Assembly: GCA_903908065.1 (NCBI GenBank)
Contig: CAIVQO010000043.1
Coordinates: forward strand, 46,686-110,685
Origin: an uncultured beta proteobacterium
GTDB lineage: Bacteria > Pseudomonadota > Gammaproteobacteria > Burkholderiales > Rhodocyclaceae
Length of the DNA: 64,000 bases
Direction: 5' to 3'
Within the stretch, counting starts at the first letter, position 1, and the number at the start of each line of letters is the position of its first letter. Shown piece after piece: positions 17,283-25,849 of this stretch. A program made the translations under genes and the position numbers. The notes under the pieces are model-generated. The model was not told where the DNA came from and did no database searches. It saw only the letters and a program-made list of their open reading frames with translations.

Positions 17283-18244
17283 GCGGCCATGCCCGTTTCT
17301 GCCCAGCGTAGATCAATCCAGGCCATCAGTCCCAGGTGGACGCCAATACACAGGGCGACGCCAAATGCCTGCATCATGGGGGATACCGGCAGCAACAGTA
17401 GCGCCCATCCCCCACACACCGCCATGAGGAGGTATTCCGCCGTGGCAAGCCGACGATGAGACCAGCCCATGCGGATCAAGCGCTGATAGTAGTGCTGTCG
17501 ATGGGCAGCCCAGATCTTTTCGCGCCGCATCATCCGCTTCAATAAGGTTGCCGTCGCATCGATGACAAAGGGTGCAAACACCAGTAACGGAAACCATAGC
17601 GGCCACTGCCCGCTCACAACGCCGGCAAAGCAAAGCGCTCCAGCAAGGAAACCCAATGGAATCGAGCCTGAATCTCCAAGGAACACACGTGCGGGGTCGA
17701 AGTTGAAGAACAGGAAGCCCAGACCCGCACCTGCCGCCGCACAGGCCAGTAGTGGATTGTCGGCAGCCGCCGCAAGCGCGCTAAAGCCGATAACCGTCAT
17801 GCCACCCGCCAGCCCATTGGCACCATCCATGAAATTGTACAGATTGGTCATCCAGGCCATGGCGAATGCTCCCGCCAAGGCCAAGGGTGATGCACCCGCA
17901 ATCCATAGTGCAAACCCTGCCGCCACAACAAAGTGGCTTCCGAAACGCAAGCCAGCAGGCAGGCTGCGCCAATCATCAACAATCGAAATCGCAAACAGGA
18001 TAGTTGCCAAGCCCAGGGGAACCCATGTTGTCCGATCGAACCTACCCACAAGTAGCATCGTGACCACAATCGCTGGAAACAACGCCAAGCCACCAATGCG
18101 CGGGGTCGGACGCTGATGCAACGAGCGCTCGTTGGGCCGGTCGATCGGTAACGCGTCCGCACGTCGGAGCAAGAGCGCAAGAAACATACTGGTTGCCAGC
18201 GTGGCCACCATCATCGCAGTCAAGTTCAGTAGACTTGAAGTCAC
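17279..18244 (-). CDS. Polyprenyl-phosphate sugar-phosphate transferase (WecA/MraY family)
   Basis: A 321-residue polytopic membrane protein of the GT4/MraY-WecA family that starts O-antigen or capsule repeat units by transferring a sugar-1-phosphate to undecaprenyl phosphate. Landmarks are DRPNERSLHQRPTPRIGGLAL near residues 35-55, VDDWRSLPAGLRF, the loop NLYNFMDGANGLAGG with the magnesium-binding Asp, VFLGDSGSIPLGF, and the cytoplasmic HRQHYYQRL motif near the carbohydrate-recognition loop. It is coupled by a 4-nt overlap with the 4,6-dehydratase downstream, so the two likely form an initiating module. No other polysaccharide genes lie nearby. Confidence 0.92.
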   Translation of the reverse strand: MTSSLLNLTAMMVATLATSMFLALLLRRADALPIDRPNERSLHQRPTPRIGGLALFPAIVVTMLLVGRFDRTTWVPLGLATILFAISIVDDWRSLPAGLRFGSHFVVAAGFALWIAGASPLALAGAFAMAWMTNLYNFMDGANGLAGGMTVIGFSALAAAADNPLLACAAAGAGLGFLFFNFDPARVFLGDSGSIPLGFLAGALCFAGVVSGQWPLWFPLLVFAPFVIDATATLLKRMMRREKIWAAHRQHYYQRLIRMGWSHRRLATAEYLLMAVCGGWALLLLPVSPMMQAFGVALCIGVHLGLMAWIDLRWAETGMAA

Positions 18245-18270
18245 AGCGAACGACGTCGCACCGTCACATC

Positions 18271-18303
18271 ACCAGATTGGGAAAACACGCTTCCAAATCT
18301 GGT
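18271..18303. promoter_or_regulatory. Inverted repeat in the leader of the wecA-like gene
   Basis: Arms ACCAGATTGGGAA (18271-18283) and TTCCAAATCTGGT (18291-18303) pair at 12 of 13 positions around a 7-nt loop. The element ends 27 bp before the start codon. It could be an operator or a leader hairpin affecting translation; there is no downstream T-run, so a simple terminator is unlikely. Confidence 0.5.
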
Positions 18304-18510
18304 CGATCATACTGCAGCATTCCGGTCTCTCCGACTTTACTGTCGATTGTCATGGCCAATTCCCTACAACAAGGCCTGACCTCAACATTCTTGCATTCGA
18401 GCAAGCATCCTACCGCCTCACCCCGAACCTGGACCCAGAGGTAAGTCCTACGCGTCTGATACTCACCGAATGTACCCAGGATGCCGTCAATTCGGTTCCA
18501 CGGCAAAAAG

Positions 18511-18545
18511 AAAAAGGGCCACCAGTACTTACTGGCGACCCTTTG
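18511..18545 (-). terminator. Rho-independent terminator of the rpsF-rplI operon
   Basis: On the minus strand, about 18 bases past the rplI stop, AAAGGG-x-CCAGTA pairs with TACTGG-x-CCCTTT around a 2-nt loop, followed by TTTTCTTTTT. The strong stem and T-rich tail make this a convincing intrinsic terminator. It separates the ribosomal operon from the polysaccharide genes. Confidence 0.88.
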
Positions 18546-18562
18546 TTCGGGCAACTATCGAT

Positions 18563-19012
18563 TTACTGCTCGCCGAGCACCGAGACCGTCACCGTAGCCA
18601 CGACATCAGTGTGCAACGCAACCTGCACCGGGGTGTCGCCGATCATCTTCAGCGGGCCTTCGGGAAGGCGAATGGCACCCTTTTCGACCTTGAAACCTTG
18701 AGCCTCGAGGACTTCCAGAATGTCGTGGGCGGAAACCGAGCCGAAGAGGCGGCCATCGACGCCAGTCTTGCGCGTGATCTGCACCATCAGGCCCTCGAGC
18801 TTTTCAGCCTGGGCCTGGGCGGCAGCAATGGCTTCCGCCTGCAGGCGCTCGAGTTCTGCACGCTTTTCTTCGAAGACCTTGCGATTGGCTTCCGTCGCGC
18901 GCTTGGCCTTGCCCTGCGGGATCAGAAAGTTGCGGGCATAGCCGTCCTTGACCTTGACCACGTCGCCAAGGCCACCGAGGTTGACCACCTTTTCCATCAG
19001 AATGACTTGCAT
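18563..19012 (-). CDS. rplI: 50S ribosomal protein L9
   Basis: A 149-residue L9, the normal length, with the N-terminal signature [32 protein letters not shown], a long Ala/Glu-rich connecting helix (about residues 40-75) and a C-terminal domain with [12 protein letters not shown]. It binds domain V of 23S rRNA near the L1 stalk. It follows rpsR after 14 nt and is the last gene before the operon terminator. In many proteobacteria dnaB comes next; here it is over 3 kb away. Confidence 0.98.
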   Translation of the reverse strand: MQVILMEKVVNLGGLGDVVKVKDGYARNFLIPQGKAKRATEANRKVFEEKRAELERLQAEAIAAAQAQAEKLEGLMVQITRKTGVDGRLFGSVSAHDILEVLEAQGFKVEKGAIRLPEGPLKMIGDTPVQVALHTDVVATVTVSVLGEQ

Positions 19013-19026
19013 GATCGGTTCCTCGC

Positions 19027-19305
19027 TTACTGGTGCAGATCGGTGTAGGGCAACAAGGCCAGGAAGCGGGCGCGCTTGATGGCGGTGGACAGTTGACGCT
19101 GGTAGCCGGTCTTGGTGCCGGTGATACGCGCCGGCATGATCTTCGCATTCTCGGCAATGAAATCCTTGAGGATTTCCACGTCCTTGTAATCGATCTCTTC
19201 AATCTTCTCGGCCGTGAAGCGGCAGAATTTGCGCCGCTTGAACATGCTGCGGCCCTTGTCATCCTTGCGCTTAACGCCGGTCTTGCTTTTCGGTTTAAAT
19301 GCCAT
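19027..19305 (-). CDS. rpsR: 30S ribosomal protein S18
   Basis: A 92-residue S18 with the core signature [21 protein letters not shown] and the conserved [31 protein letters not shown]. The N-terminus is extended and lysine-rich, as in other betaproteobacteria. S18 binds S6 on the small-subunit platform, and its gene lies in the S6 operon. The start overlaps the end of priB by 11 nt. Confidence 0.98.
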   Translation of the reverse strand: MAFKPKSKTGVKRKDDKGRSMFKRRKFCRFTAEKIEEIDYKDVEILKDFIAENAKIMPARITGTKTGYQRQLSTAIKRARFLALLPYTDLHQ

Positions 19306-19621
19306 TTTCAGTTCCTTCCACGAATTCGACGGTATTCACATGCAGTATCGGGCTGCGTCGCTTGAGGCTGCGGGCGGCTAGAAATCCGGTCACCCGCAAT
19401 GAGTCGCCAACATTTGCCGCTGCCAATGCCCGGGCCGGCCTGCCGATCGCCACACAGTTCAATTCGAATTCCACTTTTCGCTCCACGTCGGCCTCAATTT
19501 GGGTCGACAGATGCGTGAGGAGAAACTCAATGACTGGAAATCCGGCGGGGGTATGGCGCAAGGCACCACGTTCTAGCAGACGACCCGACAACTGCGTCAG
19601 GTTGCTGTCCCCGGATGCCAT
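19295..19621 (-). CDS. priB: Primosomal replication protein N
   Basis: A 108-residue single-domain OB-fold protein of the PriB family, which binds single-stranded DNA and helps PriA restart stalled forks by recruiting DnaB. Landmarks are [27 protein letters not shown] at the N-terminus, and the central [17 protein letters not shown] strand-loop segment. The start overlaps the rpsF stop as TGATG and its end overlaps rpsR, the standard rpsF-priB-rpsR arrangement. Confidence 0.93.
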   Translation of the reverse strand: MASGDSNLTQLSGRLLERGALRHTPAGFPVIEFLLTHLSTQIEADVERKVEFELNCVAIGRPARALAAANVGDSLRVTGFLAARSLKRRSPILHVNTVEFVEGTENGI

Positions 19622-19995
19622 CAGGCAGCCGCAGGCTCCTCCACCTTGGCTTCGGTCTGGGTCAGCGAGCGCGACTTCTCTTCCTTCATCATCGGCGAGG
19701 GGGTCACTACCGCCTTGCGCATTTTCACCGTCAGGTGGCGCAACACGGCGTCGTTGAACTTGAACGCATGCTCCAGTTCACCCAGGGTCTCGCCATCGCA
19801 CTCGATGTTCATGAGCACGTAGTGAGCCTTGTGTACCTTCTGGATCGGGTATGCCATCTGGCGACGGCCCCAGTCTTCCAGGCGATGAATGGCGCCGTTG
19901 CGACCCGTGACCAAGGTTTTGTAACGCTCGATCATGGCCGGAACCTGCTCCGACTGGTCCGGATGGACGATGAAAACGATTTCGTAATGGCGCAT
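19621..19995 (-). CDS. rpsF: 30S ribosomal protein S6
   Basis: A 124-residue S6 starting [19 protein letters not shown], with the conserved [29 protein letters not shown] strand region and a charged, flexible C-terminal tail. It binds S18 and 16S rRNA and often autoregulates its operon. It is the first gene of rpsF-priB-rpsR-rplI. AAGGAG lies about 6 nt before the ATG, and a strong sigma70 promoter is seen about 70 nt further upstream. Confidence 0.98.
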   Translation of the reverse strand: MRHYEIVFIVHPDQSEQVPAMIERYKTLVTGRNGAIHRLEDWGRRQMAYPIQKVHKAHYVLMNIECDGETLGELEHAFKFNDAVLRHLTVKMRKAVVTPSPMMKEEKSRSLTQTEAKVEEPAAA

Positions 19996-20063
19996 GCAAT
20001 CTCCTTGTGGTTGAGTTTCAGCCCCCCCGCATGCGTAACGGGTGGAGCAAGGGAAAGCCAGAG

Positions 20064-20092
20064 ATTATATGCGCTCGGGACAGCGAAAGCAA
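20064..20092 (-). promoter_or_regulatory. Sigma70 promoter of the rpsF operon
   Basis: On the minus strand TTGCTT and TATAAT are separated by exactly 17 bp, about 70 bp upstream of the rpsF start codon. The perfect -10, optimal spacing and position ahead of a ribosomal operon make this a likely strong promoter. Confidence 0.8.
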
Positions 20093-20107
20093 GGCGAAAT
20101 CAATCGC

Positions 20108-20308
20108 CTAGCCGCAATAACGCAGGCCCGAATAGTTCAGTAACAACTCTGGCTGGCTATAAGCCCCAAAAACCAATCCTGCGATCAATACCGCCAAGGC
20201 CAAAGCGAGCGCACGCCATAAGCGCATCGCTCGGACGGCCGACCCTGCCGGCTCGGCAGGAGGCGCCATGGCCTTTGGTTGCGCAGTTCCAGGGTCGGCC
20301 TCACGCAT
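20108..20308 (-). CDS. Small single-span membrane protein, unknown function
   Basis: A 66-residue open frame beginning [14 protein letters not shown], with one hydrophobic helix (LALALAVLIAGLVFGAY) and a short C-terminal tail ending RYCG. Its ATG overlaps the stop of the rluF-like gene as TGATG, consistent with coupled translation, and codon use looks like the neighbours. I do not recognise a family. It could be a real conserved small protein or a chance frame; the coupling and the clean transmembrane segment favour a real gene. Confidence 0.55.
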   Translation of the reverse strand: MREADPGTAQPKAMAPPAEPAGSAVRAMRLWRALALALAVLIAGLVFGAYSQPELLLNYSGLRYCG

Positions 20309-21042
20309 CAGAATCGCTCTCCATGGCGCAGGAATCGCCACTGACCAAGCGGCAGATCGCCAAGCCGCACCCGCCCGATGCGCACGCGCTTGAGTCCGGT
20401 AACCCGCAGCCCAACCAGTTCGCACATGCGGCGGATCTGACGCTTGCGGCCTTCCGTCAAAACAAATCGCAACTGTTCCGGATTGGCCCACGCCACCTTG
20501 GCCGGACGAAGCCTGCGACCATCGAGCTCCAAGCCATGGTTCAACAGGGCCAATCCCCGCGTGTCGAGGACACCATCCACCCTCACCAAGTATTCTTTTT
20601 CGACCTGCGAGTCGTCGCCAATCAATTGACGCGCAATGCGGCCATCCTGCGTCAGTACCAGAAGACCGGTGGAATCGATATCGAGGCGTCCGGCGGGCGC
20701 CAGGCCTTTGAGTAGCGATGGCTGGAAACGCTGCGACTCGCCGGCTGCCTGGGTCCTCGCCGAAATGAGGCTGACCGCCGGCTGATGGCCGTCCTCCGCC
20801 TGACCCGACACGAATCCGATCGGCTTGTGCAGCAGCACAGTCGCCTGCTTCGCCTGATTGGCACGCGCCTCGGCCGCCAGCGTGATCACGGCATCAGGGG
20901 CGGCGCGGGTGCCCAATTCGGTGACCCGCTTGCCGTCCACAAAGACGAGTCCACGCTCGATGTAGGCGTCCGCTTCACGGCGGGAACACAGACCGCGTTC
21001 GGCCAGGAGTTTGGAAACCCGAATACCCTGCGTATCATTCAT
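20308..21042 (-). CDS. rluF: 23S rRNA pseudouridine synthase, RluF-like (RsuA family)
   Basis: A 244-residue RsuA-family pseudouridine synthase. The N-terminal S4 RNA-binding domain reads [24 protein letters not shown]. The catalytic Asp lies in [16 protein letters not shown], and the C-terminal signature is [16 protein letters not shown]. The RQIRRMCE and PLGQWR segments resemble RluF (modifies U2604) more than RluB or RsuA, so the exact target is a moderate-confidence inference. It starts back-to-back with rlmJ (23-nt gap), another 23S rRNA modification gene. Confidence 0.88.
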   Translation of the reverse strand: MNDTQGIRVSKLLAERGLCSRREADAYIERGLVFVDGKRVTELGTRAAPDAVITLAAEARANQAKQATVLLHKPIGFVSGQAEDGHQPAVSLISARTQAAGESQRFQPSLLKGLAPAGRLDIDSTGLLVLTQDGRIARQLIGDDSQVEKEYLVRVDGVLDTRGLALLNHGLELDGRRLRPAKVAWANPEQLRFVLTEGRKRQIRRMCELVGLRVTGLKRVRIGRVRLGDLPLGQWRFLRHGERF

Positions 21043-21065
21043 GGACGCCGATTCTATCGCCCACC

Positions 21066-21929
21066 ATGCTGAGCTACCGCCACGCCTTTCACGCCGGCAA
21101 CCACGCCGACATCCTCAAACACCTGGTATTGACGCTTTGCCTGCAACACATGAACGGCAAAGAGAAACCCTATCTGGTGCTCGACACCCATGCCGGCGCC
21201 GGGATGTACACCATCGATTCCGAGCAGGCGAAAAAGACCGGCGAGTACATCGACGGTATTGGCCGCCTGTGGAATCGCGTTGACCTGCCAGCGCCGATGA
21301 AGCCTTACATGGAGGCCCTGCAGGCCGCCAATGCCGGTTTGAAATTGCGACGCTATCCGGGCTCGCCCTGGCTGGCCAACCACTTCATGCGCAACGGCGA
21401 TAGCCTTCGGCTCTGCGAACTCCATTCCACCGATTTTGCCCTGCTGCGACGCGAGTTCAACGAAGGTGGGCGCCGCATCAAGGTCGAACAACAGGACGGG
21501 TTCGAAATGATGAAAGCCGTCCTTCCTCCCCCATCACGTCGCGGCCTGGTGCTGATCGATCCCTCGTACGAGATCAAGAGCGACTATCCGCGCGTACTGG
21601 CTGCCCTGAAAGATGGCACCAAGCGATTCGCCACGGGAACATTTCTGGTGTGGCTGCCGTTCCTGCCGAGCATCGACGCGCGCGCCCTGCCGGAAAAACT
21701 TCGCAAGCTCCCCGGCGACTGGCTTCAGGTCAGCTTGCATGTACGGGGCCCCGCCACCAAAGGACACGGCATGAGCGGCAGCGCGATGTTCGTACTCAAT
21801 CCGCCCTGGACCTTGAACCAGGCGCTACGCGATACCCTGCCCTGGCTGACCGAGGTGCTTGCGATGGATACCAATGCAAATTGGGAAGTGCTCAACTCGA
21901 CGGCCGGCGGCACCCCCTCTTCCGCCTAG
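21066..21929 (+). CDS. rlmJ: 23S rRNA (adenine-2030-N6)-methyltransferase
   Basis: A 287-residue RlmJ. The N-terminus [19 protein letters not shown] and the SAM-binding DTHAGAGMY motif are characteristic. The catalytic N6-adenine methyltransferase motif is DPSY in [17 protein letters not shown] near residues 160-175. It methylates A2030 of 23S rRNA. It is divergent from the rluF-like gene and stands alone on the plus strand, converging on the HlyD-type adaptor gene. Confidence 0.95.
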   Translation: MLSYRHAFHAGNHADILKHLVLTLCLQHMNGKEKPYLVLDTHAGAGMYTIDSEQAKKTGEYIDGIGRLWNRVDLPAPMKPYMEALQAANAGLKLRRYPGSPWLANHFMRNGDSLRLCELHSTDFALLRREFNEGGRRIKVEQQDGFEMMKAVLPPPSRRGLVLIDPSYEIKSDYPRVLAALKDGTKRFATGTFLVWLPFLPSIDARALPEKLRKLPGDWLQVSLHVRGPATKGHGMSGSAMFVLNPPWTLNQALRDTLPWLTEVLAMDTNANWEVLNSTAGGTPSSA

Positions 21930-21945
21930 CGTTTCCTTGCAAATC

Positions 21946-23376
21946 TCAACGCTCGGTCAGTGCAGCCTGCTTCGCTCTCAGGACAGGCTTCAAGAGGTAC
22001 TCAAGAATACTTTTTTTGCCGGTCACGATATCGACTTCGGCAACCATGCCAGGAATGATCGGGAGATTCGCTCCCAGCGATGATCTCGCCGTCCGGACAC
22101 GAACCAGGAAGAAGGTATTCCCCCGCTCATCGGTAATTGAATCGGCACCGATGTGTTCCAGCTTTGCCTCCAGCCCGCCATACGTGGAAAAGTCGTAGGC
22201 CGTGAATTTCACCATGGCGGTCTGCCCTGGTCGCAGGAACGCAATATCCTTGGGGGCTACCTTGGCTTCGAGGATCAAGGCGTCATCCAAGGGGACAACC
22301 TCCACCAGGTCGCGACCGGGTTGAACCACCCCGCCTACGGTATTGACCATCAGGCGTTTCACCGTGCCTTTGACGGGAGACCGGACAGACGCATGCTTGA
22401 CCTTGTCAGCCAGTGCAATTCCACCTTCCGAAAAAGCGTTGAGCCGGGCCATGGTGTCGGCGAGTTCCTTGCGGTACTCGTTGCGTGCATTCAGCTCCAC
22501 TTCCTCAATCTTGCGCGATGCCTCTGCAATCGCGGCCTGGGACCTTAGGATTTGCGCGGAAGCCATATCACGCTCACCCCGAAACCTCGCCGTATCCCGC
22601 TCAAGGCGAAGTAATTCGACTTCCGAAACCGCGCCGGAACTCATAAGAGGCTTGGTGACAGCGAGTTCTTTGGCTGTCAAATCGTAGGCTTGCACAGCTT
22701 GATCTCGTTTTGCTTTCGTTTCCGACAACTCCTGTTGCCGCTGAATGAGCTGCTGCCGAGCTATTGACACTTGCGCCTCGACATTCGAGCGCGCGGATTG
22801 ATACAACCGCTGTTCGTCCTGTACTGTCTTGGGATCCTCAACGGCAACCTCAGGAGGGGCGACGAATGGCAGTCCTTCAGCCAAGGCACGTAAGCGTGCC
22901 GCCTTGGTCGTCAAGGCAAGATACTGTGACCGATTTTCCCTCACCGAGGATTCAAAGCGGGTTGGATCGACACGCAGCAAGACTTGCCCGGCGTCCACCA
23001 CCTGACCTTCCTTGACGTTGATTTCGGCAACGATTCCACCATCCAGGCTTTGCAATATCTGCACTTGGCTCGAGGGAATGACCTTGCCTTCGCCCTTGGT
23101 AATTTCATCGACCAGCGCAACCGCCGTCCACATGATGAACAGAGCCACGGCAACGAGGATGGTCTTCACCAGAATTCGCGCCCGCAACGGCTCCTGAAAC
23201 ACCATGAAATAGTCGGCGTCCTGTACGAAATCCTGGTCCTTCCTTCCGGGCTCCTCCTTCCAGCCGGCCAACCACCGCTCTACCCACGGCTGAACGCGGC
23301 TGCTGATCCGTTCCAGGAAATCCATGAGCCAGGAGTACATTCGCAGGCCCCACTGAATGATCGCCTGTTTATTCAA
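21946..23376 (-). CDS. Type I secretion periplasmic adaptor, HlyD family
   Basis: A 476-residue membrane fusion protein. A cytoplasmic N-terminus of about 80 residues precedes one transmembrane helix (ILVKTILVAVALFIMWTAVALV, about residues 68-90). It is followed by a lipoyl-like half motif (ILQSLDGGIVAEINVKEGQVVDAGQVL), a long coiled-coil hairpin and the HlyD C-terminal segment APKDIAFLRPGQTAMVKFTAYDFSTYGGLEA. It would link the inner-membrane ABC exporter to an outer-membrane TolC-like channel. It overlaps the ABC gene by 4 nt. Family resemblance is to the LapC/LssD adaptors of large-adhesin secretion systems. Confidence 0.93.
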   Translation of the reverse strand: MNKQAIIQWGLRMYSWLMDFLERISSRVQPWVERWLAGWKEEPGRKDQDFVQDADYFMVFQEPLRARILVKTILVAVALFIMWTAVALVDEITKGEGKVIPSSQVQILQSLDGGIVAEINVKEGQVVDAGQVLLRVDPTRFESSVRENRSQYLALTTKAARLRALAEGLPFVAPPEVAVEDPKTVQDEQRLYQSARSNVEAQVSIARQQLIQRQQELSETKAKRDQAVQAYDLTAKELAVTKPLMSSGAVSEVELLRLERDTARFRGERDMASAQILRSQAAIAEASRKIEEVELNARNEYRKELADTMARLNAFSEGGIALADKVKHASVRSPVKGTVKRLMVNTVGGVVQPGRDLVEVVPLDDALILEAKVAPKDIAFLRPGQTAMVKFTAYDFSTYGGLEAKLEHIGADSITDERGNTFFLVRVRTARSSLGANLPIIPGMVAEVDIVTGKKSILEYLLKPVLRAKQAALTER

Positions 23377-25643
23377 TTCGCTTTCCCCACCCGTCCGGCC
23401 TGAAGCGAATCAATCACCTGCTGCCGAGGACCATCAGATACGACCTTTCCGTCATCGATCACAATCATGCGATCGGCAAGGTCAATCAGGCTGAGCCTAT
23501 GGGTAACGATCACCATCGTCTTATGCTGTATAAATTTACCGAGACTCGCCTTGAATTGGGTTTCCGAGGTGAAATCCATTGAACTGGTAGGCTCATCGAG
23601 CAACAGAATCGGCGGATCCAGCAGCACCGCCCGGGCGATGGCGACGCCTTGACGCTGGCCGCCCGACAGCGATGCCCCGCGCTCGCCTATAAGCATGTCA
23701 TAGCCCTGGGGATGGCGGTTGGCAAATTCCGAAAGTCCGCCTATCTCCGCAGCGGTAACCACCGCAACATCATCCGCATACGGCGCCCGCAAGGCAATGT
23801 TCTCGCGCAGGGTTCCATAAAACAGGAGCGTATCCTGCTCGACATAGCCGATATTGCGCCTCAGGTCGGCGGGATCGAGCTGCCGCAAATCCACGCCATC
23901 GAGAAACACGGCACCTTCCGTCGGCTGGTAAAGCCCCAGCATGAGCTTGTGCAGGGTTGTCTTACCGGAGCCGACGCGCCCCAGCACCACCACCCGTTCT
24001 CCCGGTTTGATCCGAAACGAAACGTTCCGCAACACCTCCTGACTGTGTCCGGGATAGGAAAAGCTGACGTTCCTGAATTCGATTTCGCCACGGATTTCGG
24101 GACGATGAATAAAAGCCGCCTCCTCGGTTCGCTCGCCAGGGGTCGTCATCGTCGTCTCCAAGCCGGCAAGCGCGGTCTTGGCGTTCTCGAACTGCATCAG
24201 CAGGCCGACAAATTGACTCAGAGGTGCCATGGCACGACCTGAAAGCATGGTGCAGGCGATCAGCCCACCCATGGTCAGCCAGCGCTCGTTGATCAGGTAG
24301 ACGCCTGCGACGATGATCAACAGGTTGACCAACTGCGCCACGGTTGCAACACCGCTGGACGCCGAAGACGACAACAGGCGCAGCGTAGCGCTGGTCCTGG
24401 CCAGAAATGCGGCCGAACTTTCCCATTTCGCCTGCATCAGCCCCTCGGCCCCATTGGCCTTGATGGTTTCCAGCGCCGTCAGGCTTTCAATCAGCGTGGC
24501 ATTCCGTAACGCAGCGGCTCGGAAGGTGGTATCCGAGAGCTGGCGCATCTTGAACTGAACCACATAGCAGTAGATCACCATGCCGACAATGCCGACCATC
24601 GGAAACAGCACCAGCGGCCAGGATATCCAAAGCATCACCAGCAAGAACAGAATGGCAAACGGAAGGTCGATGAGGGCTGTGACGGTGGCAGACGCGATGA
24701 AGTCCCGAACCGATTCAAAGGCACGGAGATTGGCCGCAAAAGAGCCAACGGACTCCGGTCGCCGGGCCAACCGCATGCCGAGCACCCGCTCCATGATCTT
24801 GGCCGACAGGTGCAAATCGATGCGCGAACTGGCAAGATCGACGAAATGGCTGCGAAGCAGGCGAATCGCATAGTCCATCACCATTACCAGCAGCAGCCCG
24901 CCCACCAGCATCCAGAGGGTTTCGATCGCGTTGTTCGGAACCACGCGATCGTAGACGTTCATGGTGAATACCGGCATTGCCAGAGCAAAGACATTGACCA
25001 GGGCGGCGGCGGCAATGATGTCTCGATACACTGGCAGTTGGTCAAGGATGGCGCCCCAGAACCAGTGCCTCTCCGGAGCCTCGACCACTACCGGGGTGCG
25101 TTCGTCGAAGCGGAAATGCGGTCGGGCAAAGATGGCAATCCCGGTATAGCGCGCGTCAAGGTCTGCGCGGGTCAGAGTCACCGCGCCTTGTCCCGCATCC
25201 GGAAACAGCAAGCGAGCGCTCTGGCCGTCGTCATCCCAGCCCAGCAGTATGGCGGCCTCGTTGCCATTCAATACCAAGATGACCGGGAGCAGCGCGACGT
25301 CAATGTCCGCCAGTGAACGGCGAACCAATTTACTTGCGAAGCCGGCACGCTGTGCGGCACGAACGAACAGGGAAGGGGTCAGACCAGCAGCCGACAGCGG
25401 CAAGCCGGCGGAGAGGGCAGCATGCGTGCTTGGTCTGCCATGGATGCGGGTCAATTCGACCAGACAATCCAGCAGGGGATCGTGATGCAGCGAATCCTCG
25501 CGAACTCCATCCACTCGCATATGCGGCGCAGCCGGCCCCTTGGGGCTTGCTGCCGGCTTGGCCTCGGCGCCTACGGCCTCGGTCGACGAATCCGTCGCAC
25601 CGGAATCGAGGGTCCTGCTTGCTTCCGAGCCAGAATTACTCAT
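23373..25643 (-). CDS. Type I secretion ABC permease/ATPase (LapB/LssB type)
   Basis: A 756-residue exporter with three parts. The N-terminal C39-like domain (about residues 50-180) has DPLLDCLVELTRIHGRPS but not the peptidase-active Cys context, so it is a non-cleaving substrate-binding domain. A six-helix ABC transmembrane domain follows (about 200-480). The ATPase has Walker A GRVGSGKTT, signature LSGGQRQGVAIARA and Walker B ILLLDEPTSSMD. Relatives export RTX proteins and giant adhesins. The N-terminal ~45 residues are Ser/Ala/Pro-rich. No substrate, lapG/lapD or TolC gene is present in the window, so the cargo is unknown. Confidence 0.93.
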   Translation of the reverse strand: MSNSGSEASRTLDSGATDSSTEAVGAEAKPAASPKGPAAPHMRVDGVREDSLHHDPLLDCLVELTRIHGRPSTHAALSAGLPLSAAGLTPSLFVRAAQRAGFASKLVRRSLADIDVALLPVILVLNGNEAAILLGWDDDGQSARLLFPDAGQGAVTLTRADLDARYTGIAIFARPHFRFDERTPVVVEAPERHWFWGAILDQLPVYRDIIAAAALVNVFALAMPVFTMNVYDRVVPNNAIETLWMLVGGLLLVMVMDYAIRLLRSHFVDLASSRIDLHLSAKIMERVLGMRLARRPESVGSFAANLRAFESVRDFIASATVTALIDLPFAILFLLVMLWISWPLVLFPMVGIVGMVIYCYVVQFKMRQLSDTTFRAAALRNATLIESLTALETIKANGAEGLMQAKWESSAAFLARTSATLRLLSSSASSGVATVAQLVNLLIIVAGVYLINERWLTMGGLIACTMLSGRAMAPLSQFVGLLMQFENAKTALAGLETTMTTPGERTEEAAFIHRPEIRGEIEFRNVSFSYPGHSQEVLRNVSFRIKPGERVVVLGRVGSGKTTLHKLMLGLYQPTEGAVFLDGVDLRQLDPADLRRNIGYVEQDTLLFYGTLRENIALRAPYADDVAVVTAAEIGGLSEFANRHPQGYDMLIGERGASLSGGQRQGVAIARAVLLDPPILLLDEPTSSMDFTSETQFKASLGKFIQHKTMVIVTHRLSLIDLADRMIVIDDGKVVSDGPRQQVIDSLQAGRVGKAN

Positions 25644-25769
25644 AGAAGGTCAATCGCACATGTCCGATAGGAACCAGAAAGCGGATTCCGTTGGGAATTA
25701 TGCCTGTATTGTCCTGCCGTGGAGCAGCATCCACCCGGGATCGGTATCGGGACTGCGCAACAAGAAAAA

Positions 25770-25798
25770 AGGCTGAAGCCAGGAATCGGCTTCAGCCT
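25770..25798 (-). terminator. Rho-independent terminator downstream of prpE
   Basis: A perfect 11-bp stem (AGGCTGAAGCC with GGCTTCAGCCT) and 7-nt loop is followed on the minus strand by TTTTTCTTG. It lies 52 bp past the prpE stop and also insulates the secretion operon, which begins at 25643. Confidence 0.92.
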
Positions 25799-25849
25799 CG
25801 TGGGATGACGTCCTGGCCCGACCTGCCGGCCCGGACTCGTCACGTCAGA

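Larger units (their letters stand above)
18245..18562. other. Intergenic region between rplI and the polysaccharide pair
   Basis: This 318-bp stretch has no credible gene and is A+T-richer than its surroundings (about 50% in a sampled line). It holds the rplI terminator at its right end (18511-18545) and a 13-bp inverted repeat at its left end (18271-18303), just ahead of the wecA-like gene. No convincing complete promoter for that gene was found by eye, though one is expected here because of the terminator. Confidence 0.7.
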
